This document shows positions 57,365 through 64,000 of a DNA stretch of 64,000 bases, piece by piece (the stretch's first letter is position 1; each line of letters starts with the position of its first letter). The DNA is from RPQJ01 sp963754125 (GTDB lineage Bacteria; Pseudomonadota; Gammaproteobacteria; Steroidobacterales; Steroidobacteraceae). The translations under genes were made by a program, and so were the position numbers. The stretch lies in contig CAVWEX010000014.1 in the NCBI GenBank assembly GCA_963754125.1, positions 372,001-436,000 on the forward strand, given 5' to 3'. The notes below the pieces were generated by a model. It saw only the letters and a list, made by a program, of their open reading frames with translations, did no database searches and was not told the DNA's origin.

Positions 57365-58057
57365 ATGCGAGCCCTCGTCTACCCGTTGCTGGTGCTCCTC
57401 GGAGCCTTCCCGACGTTGGTCTCGGGCGCGACTGCGACTGCGACTACGGCGGCGACCGCGACCCCGGGACCGCAGGCGCTGATGGAGCAGGTGACCCGCG
57501 ACATGCAGCAGGCGATCGATGCCGACCGCGAGGCGCTGGCGAAGGATCCCGCCAAGCTGCGCGCGCTCATCGACCGGCTGCTGCTGCCGCACTTCGATAC
57601 CGACTACGCGGCGCGCATGGTGCTCGGGCGGCACTGGCGCGACGCGACCGAATCACAGCGCAAGCGCTTCATCGAGGCGTTCTACCAGTCGCTGATGGGC
57701 GACTACGGCGACGCGATGCTGCAGTTCAAGCGTGAGCAGCTCAAGATCCTGCCGTTCCGTGGCGATGCGGCGGCCAACACCGCCACGGTGCGCACCGAGG
57801 TGATGCGCGAGGGCAAGGTGGTGCCGGTGAATTTCAGCCTGCACCGCACGCCCGACGGCTGGAAGGCCTGGGACGTGACCATCGAGGGGATCTCCTACGC
57901 GCGGAACTTCCGCAACGACTTCGGCACGGAAGTGGACCAGCAGGGCCTCGAGCACCTCATCAAGCGCCTCGAGGCCCAGAATGCGGGCGCGGCGCAGCAA
58001 CCCCCGTCTGCCGCGCCCGCCGCGCCGGCACCGAAGCCCGCGGCCAGGACCGGCTGA
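57365..58057 (+). CDS. mlaC: Periplasmic phospholipid-binding protein MlaC
   Basis: MlaC shuttles phospholipid from MlaA to MlaD. A signal peptide (RALVYPLLVLLGAFPTLVSGA) is followed by the Ttg2-like domain: LLLPHFDTDYAARMVLGRHW, FYQSLMGDYGDAMLQF and WKAWDVTIEGISYARNFRNDF. The Pro/Ala-rich C-terminal tail is an addition. ATG at 57365 is preferred; a GTG at 57350 overlaps the mlaD stop. Confidence 0.93.
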   Translation: MRALVYPLLVLLGAFPTLVSGATATATTAATATPGPQALMEQVTRDMQQAIDADREALAKDPAKLRALIDRLLLPHFDTDYAARMVLGRHWRDATESQRKRFIEAFYQSLMGDYGDAMLQFKREQLKILPFRGDAAANTATVRTEVMREGKVVPVNFSLHRTPDGWKAWDVTIEGISYARNFRNDFGTEVDQQGLEHLIKRLEAQNAGAAQQPPSAAPAAPAPKPAARTG

Positions 58058-58059
58058 GC

Positions 58060-58368
58060 TTGGCGCTGTTCAGCATCGAGGCGGACGGGCCCCATCGGCT
58101 TCGTGCCCGCGGCGAGCTCGGGTTCGAGACCGCGGCGGAGGCCCTGCGGGCCGGGCTCGCGCTGCTGCCGATGGGGCAGCCGTGCACGATCGACCTGGCC
58201 GGGGTCAGCGACACGGACAGCGCCGGTCTCGCGGTGCTGGTCGAGTGGCTGGCCGCCGCGGCGGACGGTGGCGGATCGGTGACCTTCGAGGCGTTGCCCG
58301 CCCAGTTGCGCGCGATCGCGCGGATTTCGGACCTCGAGCCCTTGCTGCTTGGTCAGTCCGGCGGCTGA
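58060..58368 (+). CDS. mlaB: STAS-domain protein MlaB
   Basis: MlaB binds MlaF and stabilises the complex. The 102-residue protein has the STAS fold with TIDLAGVSDTDSAGLAVLVEWL (the conserved Thr/Ser site). TTG start at 58060, two bases after the mlaC stop. Its end overlaps mlaA on the other strand by 16 bases. Confidence 0.88.
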   Translation: MALFSIEADGPHRLRARGELGFETAAEALRAGLALLPMGQPCTIDLAGVSDTDSAGLAVLVEWLAAAADGGGSVTFEALPAQLRAIARISDLEPLLLGQSGG

Positions 58369-59123
58369 GCCGGCGCTTCGGCGTCGTCCTCGAAGCCCTC
58401 CAGCGGGTCTTCCATGAGTTGCTCGGGTGGATTGCCGTCGTACACCAGGTAGAGGCGGCGCTGCAGGAAGGCGTCCCGCACGAAGCCATACGGGTCGTAG
58501 GCCTTGGCGAGCGTGGCATCGAGCGGCAGCAGCCGGGCACGTGTATCGAGCACGCTGAGACCGAGGGCCGTCCAGCGCGCATTGCTGCCGCCGCTGTACC
58601 AGAACAACGGCTCGGTCAGTCGATCCACGATCGACGAGGGCAGGTCGCGCAGCGTGGTGGGCCCGAGCAGCGGCATCATCAGGAACGGCCCGGGCGGGAC
58701 GCCCCAGGCGCCGAGCGTCTGGCCGAGGTCCTCGTTGTGCCTGGGCAGGTTGGCGTCGGCGGCCGGGTCGAACAGGCCGCCGATCCCGAGCGTGGTGTTG
58801 AGGAAGAAGCGCAGCGTTTCCTGGCCGGCCTCGCCCGGCTTGCCCTGCAGCAGCGAGTGCACGACGGTCCGCGGGCTCGAGAGGTTGGCAAAGAAGTTGC
58901 TGACGCAGTTCTGTACCCACGTCGGCAGGTTCTCGTGGTAGATCGTCGCCGCCGGCCGCAGGGCGGCACGGTCGATACCCTGGTTGAGCGCCCACACGTC
59001 GCGGTTCGCGGGCTCGAGCGGGTCGGCGGGATGTCGCTTGCCGGTCGTGGCGCAGCCGCCGAGGACGGCGACGCAGAGGAGTAGGAGGGCGCGCCAGGCG
59101 GGCGCCACGTTCAAAGCACGCAT
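58353..59123 (-). CDS. mlaA: Outer-membrane lipoprotein MlaA (VacJ)
   Basis: MlaA removes misplaced phospholipids from the outer leaflet. The 256-residue protein has a lipobox (LGGCATTG), DPLEPANRDVWALNQGIDRAALRP, VSNFFANLSSPRTVVHSLLQGK and FGxxGPFLMMPLLGPTTLRDL-type motif (PGPFLMMPLLGPTTLRD). The acidic C-terminal tail is unusual. It is convergent with mlaFEDCB instead of being in the same operon. Confidence 0.94.
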   Translation of the reverse strand: MRALNVAPAWRALLLLCVAVLGGCATTGKRHPADPLEPANRDVWALNQGIDRAALRPAATIYHENLPTWVQNCVSNFFANLSSPRTVVHSLLQGKPGEAGQETLRFFLNTTLGIGGLFDPAADANLPRHNEDLGQTLGAWGVPPGPFLMMPLLGPTTLRDLPSSIVDRLTEPLFWYSGGSNARWTALGLSVLDTRARLLPLDATLAKAYDPYGFVRDAFLQRRLYLVYDGNPPEQLMEDPLEGFEDDAEAPAQPPD

Positions 59124-59182
59124 CGGGATGGTTCTCCGGGGTCCGCGCGAGCGCGAGGCGCGATCTTACCGTTGTCCCGGCG

Positions 59183-60706
59183 CTAGCGGCCCGGCGCCAG
59201 CCGTTGGGGCTCGGCGGGGCGCTGCATTCGCGCGCGCTCCTTCGGCATGGCCTCGCGGAATTCCGTCAGGCGGGCACTGAACTTGGCGCGCTGCACGCCG
59301 GTGATGCTGGGCACGGACAGCGCGAGTTCGAGCTGGTTGATGGCGAGCGGCAGGTCCCCGCTCATCACGTGGTACTCCGCCATGTACGAGTAGGCGTCGG
59401 CGACGTCTCCGGCCGCGTTCGCGGCAATCGCCGTGAGGCGGATCTGTTCCTGCGTGGGCGGGACGTTGTTGAACAGGTCGAGCAGCACCTCGTGCGCGCG
59501 CTTCGGGCGACCGGCCTGCAGCAGAGCCTCGCCGTAGCGCACCGTCACCGGGATGTTGCGCGGCGCGAGCTCGCGCGCCCGCTCCAGCGTGTCGAGCGCC
59601 GCCCGGTTCTGGCCGGCCGCGAGCTGGGCCTGCCCGAGCAGGGTGTGGAACGCCATGACGCCGGGGTAGGCGTCGCGCAGCCGCATGAGCGTCGGGATGG
59701 CGGTAGTCGCGTCGCCCATCGTCACCTGCGAGAGCGCGAGGCCGTAGACCTGCGCCGTCGAGGCGTCGGGCTCGTTGGCGATGACGGCCGTGTAGTACGC
59801 GCGTGGATCCGTGCCGGCCGGCGTGCTCAGCACCCGCACGCGCTCCTTGGCGAGCGCGTAGCCCATGCTCGGCCGGGGCGTCACCGGCGGCTGCTGCGCA
59901 GCGCGGTCGCGCGCTTCGGCAATGCGGGTGCTGGTGACCGGGTGGGTGCGCAGCAGCTCGGGCATCTGGTTCGGTCCGAGCTGGGTGCGCCGGCCCATGG
60001 TGTCGAAGAAGGCGGCCATGGCGTCGGGATCGAAGCCGGCCGACGCCAGGATGCCGATGCCGACGCGGTCGGCCTCGTGCTCGTTCTCGCGCGTGAAGCT
60101 GATCTGCGACTGGATTGCGAGGCTCTGGGCGGCCGAGATGGCGCCCATGGTCGCGTCCGAGCCGACCCCGGCGACGGCACCGAGCAGGATGGCGGCGAGG
60201 GTGGCGGCGGTCGAGACGAGGTTGGCGCGCGACTGGTTCTCGAGTCCGCGGGCGATGTGGCGCTGCGTGACGTGCGCCACCTCGTGGGCCAGCACCGCCG
60301 CGAGCTCGCTTTCCGTGGCGGTCTCGAGCAGCAGGCCGGTGTGCATGCCGACGAAACCGCCGGGCAGTGCGAACGCGTTGATCGACGGGTCGGGCACCAG
60401 GAAGAAGTTGAAGTTGCGGTTGCCGTCGTGCGCGAGGCTCGAGAGCCGCAGGCCGAGGGACTGCAGGTACTCCCCGATCTCGGGATCCTCGAGGATGCGT
60501 CCCGACTCGCGCAGCCCACGCATCACCATGCGGCCGATCCGATACTCGTCCTCGAGGCTCAGCGTGGCCTGGGCCGCCGTGCCCATGTCCGGCAGCTGGT
60601 CCTGGGCGTTCGACTGCGCAGCCAGCGGCGCCGGCAGCAGCAGCCAGCCCGAAAACAGCAGCCCGGCGAGGGCGGCGACCCGATTCGACGACGAGGGAAG
60701 GCGCAT
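59183..60706 (-). CDS. bepA: M48 metalloprotease / chaperone BepA-like, with TPRs
   Basis: BepA helps assemble LptD and degrades stalled outer-membrane proteins. The 507-residue protein has a signal peptide, then the zinc motif HEVAH at residues 141-145 (E-x-E-A-D ligand region in ENEHEADRVGI) and a C-terminal TPR part from ~310 (LLRLRDAYPGVMAFHTLLGQAQLAAGQ and later units). The end, MPKERARMQRPAEP, is basic. It lies beside mlaA, in keeping with the envelope theme. Confidence 0.93.
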   Translation of the reverse strand: MRLPSSSNRVAALAGLLFSGWLLLPAPLAAQSNAQDQLPDMGTAAQATLSLEDEYRIGRMVMRGLRESGRILEDPEIGEYLQSLGLRLSSLAHDGNRNFNFFLVPDPSINAFALPGGFVGMHTGLLLETATESELAAVLAHEVAHVTQRHIARGLENQSRANLVSTAATLAAILLGAVAGVGSDATMGAISAAQSLAIQSQISFTRENEHEADRVGIGILASAGFDPDAMAAFFDTMGRRTQLGPNQMPELLRTHPVTSTRIAEARDRAAQQPPVTPRPSMGYALAKERVRVLSTPAGTDPRAYYTAVIANEPDASTAQVYGLALSQVTMGDATTAIPTLMRLRDAYPGVMAFHTLLGQAQLAAGQNRAALDTLERARELAPRNIPVTVRYGEALLQAGRPKRAHEVLLDLFNNVPPTQEQIRLTAIAANAAGDVADAYSYMAEYHVMSGDLPLAINQLELALSVPSITGVQRAKFSARLTEFREAMPKERARMQRPAEPQRLAPGR

Positions 60707-60764
60707 GGAGCGATTGGACAGGGGCGGGGCGGGCCGGTTCCTTACGACGCGTCCGGATGCGCGC

Positions 60765-62184
60765 TCAGAGCGCGTCGGAGGCGAAGTCGGCCAGGCGCGA
60801 GCGCTCGCCGCGCGTCAGCGTCACGTGGCCGTGGTGGGCCCAGCCGTGAAACCGGTTGACGACGTAGGTGAGCCCGGAGGTGGTCTCCGAGAGGTAGGGC
60901 GAGTCGATCTGGGCGATGTTGCCGAGGCAGACCAGCTTGGTGCCCGGGCCGGCCCGCGTCACCAGCGCCTTCATCTGCTTGGGCGTCAGGTTCTGCGCCT
61001 CGTCGAGGATGATGTAGCGGTTCAGGAAGGTGCGGCCGCGCATGAAGTTGAGCGAGCGGATCTTGATGCGGTTGCGCAGCAGGTCGTTGGTGGCGGCGCG
61101 GCCCCAGCTGCCGCCCTCCTGGCTCTGGGTGAGCACCTCGAGGTTGTCCATGAGCGCGCCCATCCACGGCTCCATCTTTTCCTCCTCGGTGCCCGGCAGG
61201 AAGCCGATGTCCTCGCCGAGGGGGATGGTGACCCGCGTCATGATGATCTCGTTGAAGCGGTTGGTCTCGAGCGTCTGCGCGAGCCCCGCCGCGAGCGTGA
61301 GCAGCGTCTTGCCGGTGCCGGCCGGGCCCAGGATGGTGACGATGTCCACCTCGGGGTCCATCAGCAGGTTGAGCGCGAAGTTCTGCTCGCGGTTGCGCGC
61401 GACGATGCCCCACACGCCGTGGCGTTCGCGCCGGAAATCGCGCACCACCTCGAGCACCGCGGAGTCGCCCTCGACGCGCCGCACGATCGCCTCGAGCCCG
61501 TGCTCGCCGGGCTGGAACACGAACTGGTTGGGCGCCCAGTTCGCCGCGGCCCGGCCCTTGACCCGGTAGAACGAGCGGCCCTGCTCGTGCCAGGACTCGA
61601 GGTGGCGGCTCGGCCTTGTCCCAGAAATTGGCGGGCAGCTCCTCGATGCCGGTGTAGAGGAGGTCGGCATCCTCGATGGTCTTGTCGCTGTAGTAGTCCT
61701 CGGCGTGCACGCCGATGATCGCGGCCTTGATGCGCAGGTTGATGTCCTTCGACACCAGCGTCACGAGCGCCTTGGGATACTCGCGCTGCAGCGCGACCGT
61801 GTTGGCGAGGATGGCGTTGTCGGCGCCGTGGCCGGGGAGCGTGTCGGGCAATCCCGCCGCGAGCTGGCGAGTCTGGAAGAACAGCCGCCCGCGCGGCGGC
61901 TTCTTGCCCCCGTTCGGTCCCTTCGCGGTCGGCAGCTCGAGGCCCCGGTCGATCTGCTGCTTGCTGGCGCCGGCCATCAGCTCGTCGAGGAAGCGGCTCA
62001 CCTGGCGGACGTTGCGCGCCGCCTCGGACAGGCCCTTCTTGCCGGCGTCGAGTTCCTCGAGCACCGTCATCGGGATGAAGATGTCGTGTTCCTCGAACCG
62101 GAAGATCGCGGTCGGGTCGTGCATCAGCACGTTGGTGTCGAGGACGAATATGCGGCGCTGGGCGGTCGGCTTCTTCGACGGCAA
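60765..62184 (-). CDS. PIN-PhoH family ATPase, frame broken at ~61609
   Basis: An N-terminal PIN nuclease domain (IFVLDTNVLMHDP, VSKDINLRIKAAIIGV) is fused to a PhoH ATPase (ILGPAGTGKTLLTLAAGLAQ Walker A, NRYIILDEAQNLTPKQMKAL Walker B, GPGTKLVCLGNIAQID). The frame breaks +1 between KAD(or E) and RHLESWHEQGR near 61609. No ATG precedes the PIN domain in frame; a TTG at 62184 (LPSKKPTAQRRIF) is the likely start. Corrected length is ~472 residues, as for PhoH2/YlaK-type proteins. Confidence 0.85.
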
Positions 62185-62276
62185 AGGCGGGCTCCGGGGA
62201 GGGCAGGGGGCGGAAGCGTCGGGACGTTCGATACGGGCGGTACGGCGCGCGCCGGGCCGGGCCAGCCGCGCCCGGG

Positions 62277-62750
62277 TCAGAGGTCGCGGACGGCGTCGAG
62301 CACTTCGTCGGCGTGACCGGCTACCTTGACCTTCCGCCATTCGCGACGCAGCACGCCCTGCTCGTCGACGAGGAAGGTGCTGCGCTCGACGCCCATGTAC
62401 TTCCTGCCGTACATGCTCTTCTCCTTCCACACGCCGAAGAGCTGGCAGGCCTTCTTGTCCTCGTCGGCGAGGAGCTCGAAGGGAAATCCCATCTTGGACT
62501 TGAACTTCTCGTGCGAGGCGAGCGAGTCGGGCGAGACGCCCACCACCTCGGCGCCCACCTTGCGGAACGCCGCGTGCAGGTCGGCGAAGGCGACGCCTTC
62601 CTGCGTGCAGCCGGAGGTGTTGTCCTTGGGATAGAAGTAGATCACGACCTTTCGGCCCCGGGCCGCCGACAGCTTCCAGTTGCCGCCGCCGGTGGCGGGC
62701 AGCGAGAAGTCGGGCACCTTGCGCCCGGTGGTCACGGTCTTGTCAGGCAT
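62277..62750 (-). CDS. bcp: Thioredoxin-dependent peroxiredoxin Bcp
   Basis: Bcp (PrxQ) reduces peroxides. The 157-residue protein has FYPKDNTSGCTQEGVAFADL with the peroxidatic Cys. The second Cys of the usual CxxxxC pair is absent (E-G-V-A follow), leaving C at DEDKKACQLFG as the only other candidate resolver. It is next to gcvR and dapA, the E. coli order. Confidence 0.93.
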   Translation of the reverse strand: MPDKTVTTGRKVPDFSLPATGGGNWKLSAARGRKVVIYFYPKDNTSGCTQEGVAFADLHAAFRKVGAEVVGVSPDSLASHEKFKSKMGFPFELLADEDKKACQLFGVWKEKSMYGRKYMGVERSTFLVDEQGVLRREWRKVKVAGHADEVLDAVRDL

Positions 62751-62756
62751 GGTCCC

Positions 62757-63287
62757 TCACGACTTCAGCGGTTCGAGGATCGCGTCGAGGTTCAGCTGGT
62801 CGCACAGGTCCAGGAATTCCTCGCGCAGCGCCGCGATGTGGATGCGGGTTGGAACGTGCACCACCATGTACACGGAGAACATCGGCGCACCGGTGTGCGC
62901 CGCGCTGTAGCTGCGCGTGCTGATGTCGCCGATGTCGATGCCGCGGGAGGAGAAGAACCCGGCGAGCGCGTGGAGCACGCCCGGCTGGTCGAGGCAGACC
63001 ACGTCCACCGAGTAGGACACCATGTCCATGCGCGGCGGGCGCGGCTCGGTGCGGCGGCTCGTGATCGTGAGCCCCGAGGTCTCGGCGAGCTTGGCGAGCT
63101 CGCCCTCGAGCTTGGCGAGCGTGTGCCAGTTGCCCGCGACGAGCAGCAGCGTGGCGAACTCGTTGCCGAGCGCGGTCATGCGGCTCTCGAGGATGTTGCC
63201 GCCACAGTCGACCACGACGCGCGTCAGGTCGTAGACGAGCCCGGTGCGGTCGTTGCCGATGGCGGAAATGGCGATCAGTTGCTTCAT
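62757..63287 (-). CDS. gcvR: Glycine cleavage system repressor-like ACT-domain protein GcvR
   Basis: GcvR antagonises GcvA in E. coli. The 176-residue protein has two ACT domains: LIAISAIGNDRTGLVYDLTRVVVDCGGNILESRM and VDVVCLDQPGVLHALAGFFSSRGIDIGDI. It starts at 63287 and diverges from dapA. Other bacteria use such proteins in other roles, so regulation of gcv here is inferred. Confidence 0.85.
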   Translation of the reverse strand: MKQLIAISAIGNDRTGLVYDLTRVVVDCGGNILESRMTALGNEFATLLLVAGNWHTLAKLEGELAKLAETSGLTITSRRTEPRPPRMDMVSYSVDVVCLDQPGVLHALAGFFSSRGIDIGDISTRSYSAAHTGAPMFSVYMVVHVPTRIHIAALREEFLDLCDQLNLDAILEPLKS

Positions 63288-63403
63288 GGTTCGCTTCCGC
63301 GCGCAGTGTAGCGGGGCGGGGCGACGGCGTACACGAGCGCTTGTGCAATGCGGCGCGGCAGCGGTTCAATAGCGCACTTGCGAGCAACGACCGAGGGGCC
63401 AGC

Positions 63404-64000
63404 ATGTTCCAGGGCAGTATCCCGGCGCTCGTCACGCCCATGCGCGAGGACGGCAGCGTCGATTTCGAGGCCTGGGACCGGCTCCTCGATTTCCACGACC
63501 GCGAGGGCACCGACGGCGTCGTCGTCGGCGGGACCACCGGCGAGTCGCCGACGCTCGAGCGCGCGGAACTGGAGGCGCTGGTGCGTCGCGCCAAGGCCCG
63601 GCTGGGCGGACGGATGCCGGTGATCGCGGGCTCCGGGAGCGCCTCCACGGCGCACAGCATCGCGCTGTCGCAGGCGGCCGAGGCGGCCGGTGCCGACGGC
63701 CTGCTCGTCGTCACGCCGTACTACAACCGGCCGACGCAGGAAGGCCTGTACCGGCACTTCCATGCCATCGCGGACGCGGTCGGCGTTCCGATCGTGCTCT
63801 ACAACGTGCCGGGCCGGACGGCCTGCGACCTGTTGCCGGCGACGATCGCGCGCCTGTCGGGTCATCCCCGCATCGTGGGGGTGAAGGAAGCCACGGGCGA
63901 CGTCGCACGCGCGGCCCCGATCCTGCGCGACAGCGGGCCTGGGTTCGTGCTGCTGAGCGGGGACGATCCCTCGGCGGCGGATCTCATGCGCGCCGGCGCG
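63404..64000 (+). CDS. dapA: 4-hydroxy-tetrahydrodipicolinate synthase DapA (3' end outside window)
   Basis: DapA condenses pyruvate and aspartate semialdehyde, the first step of the lysine and diaminopimelate pathway. The 199 codons present start at the ATG at 63404 (MFQGSIPALVTPMREDGSVDF) and show VVVGGTTGESPTL, TPYYNRPTQEGLY with the catalytic Tyr, and GVKEATGDVARA with the Schiff-base Lys. About 90 C-terminal residues lie beyond the window. Confidence 0.95.
   Translation, partial: MFQGSIPALVTPMREDGSVDFEAWDRLLDFHDREGTDGVVVGGTTGESPTLERAELEALVRRAKARLGGRMPVIAGSGSASTAHSIALSQAAEAAGADGLLVVTPYYNRPTQEGLYRHFHAIADAVGVPIVLYNVPGRTACDLLPATIARLSGHPRIVGVKEATGDVARAAPILRDSGPGFVLLSGDDPSAADLMRAGA

Overview
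The window is a gene-dense, very GC-rich stretch of a gammaproteobacterial chromosome. The gene orders recO-pdxJ-acpS, comEC-exbB-exbD-msbA-lpxK-Trm112-kdsB, yceD-rpmF-plsX and gcvR-bcp next to dapA are gammaproteobacterial. The lexA-imuA-imuB-dnaE2 SOS cassette and the Rrf2-sufBCDSU-sufT operon fit the Xanthomonadales/Nevskiales/Pseudomonas side of the class better than the enterics; the exact order cannot be fixed by eye. I saw no tRNA, rRNA, CRISPR array, insertion sequence, prophage or plasmid gene. No stretch over 300 bases lacks a gene; the longest gap is the 294-base rne/rluC divergent region.

Layout. 1-4958: recO (partial), pdxJ, acpS, a PolB-type exonuclease, rlmD, a CYTH remnant and nagZ. 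4976-6849: three damaged genes (PAS-GGDEF, alpha/beta hydrolase, alternative oxidase) with abrupt joins. 6850-10679 (minus): mfd and a small exported protein. 10836-21621: an envelope operon with Lol lipoprotein export genes, comEC, an ExbB/ExbD pair, msbA, lpxK, a Trm112-like protein, kdsB and a LAB_N membrane protein. 21608-24916: rluF, yciH, a VOC protein, an unknown protein and an ene-reductase. 25102-32641: LMW-PTP, rne, rluC, yceF, yceD-rpmF-plsX and a YkvA-like protein. 32754-34075: a convergent L,D-transpeptidase and Lpp-like lipoprotein. 34309-40640: the LexA-controlled mutagenesis cassette. 40637-48410: a small acidic protein, a CnoX-like thioredoxin, a DUF481 protein, putA, sdaA, an SDR and sixA. 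48407-55004 (minus): a SUF iron-sulfur operon with its regulator, SufT and a Rieske protein. 55162-59123: the Mla phospholipid system, with mlaA convergent. 59183-64000: bepA-like protease, phoH-like ATPase, bcp, gcvR and the start of dapA.

How the genes work together. Much of the window serves the cell envelope: LolC/E/D, MsbA/LpxK/KdsB (lipid A and Kdo), MlaA-F, an L,D-transpeptidase with a lipoprotein bearing a C-terminal lysine, BepA, and PlsX for phospholipid synthesis. Two other coherent blocks are SOS-induced mutagenesis and iron-sulfur biogenesis.

Quality caveat. Fifteen genes carry 23 reading-frame breaks, 22 of them +1 class, including genes expected to be essential (lolC, lolE). 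They are described here as interrupted genes; consensus errors are the likeliest cause. Separately, an in-frame block of nested inverted repeats sits inside dnaE2 and looks like a real mobile palindromic element.
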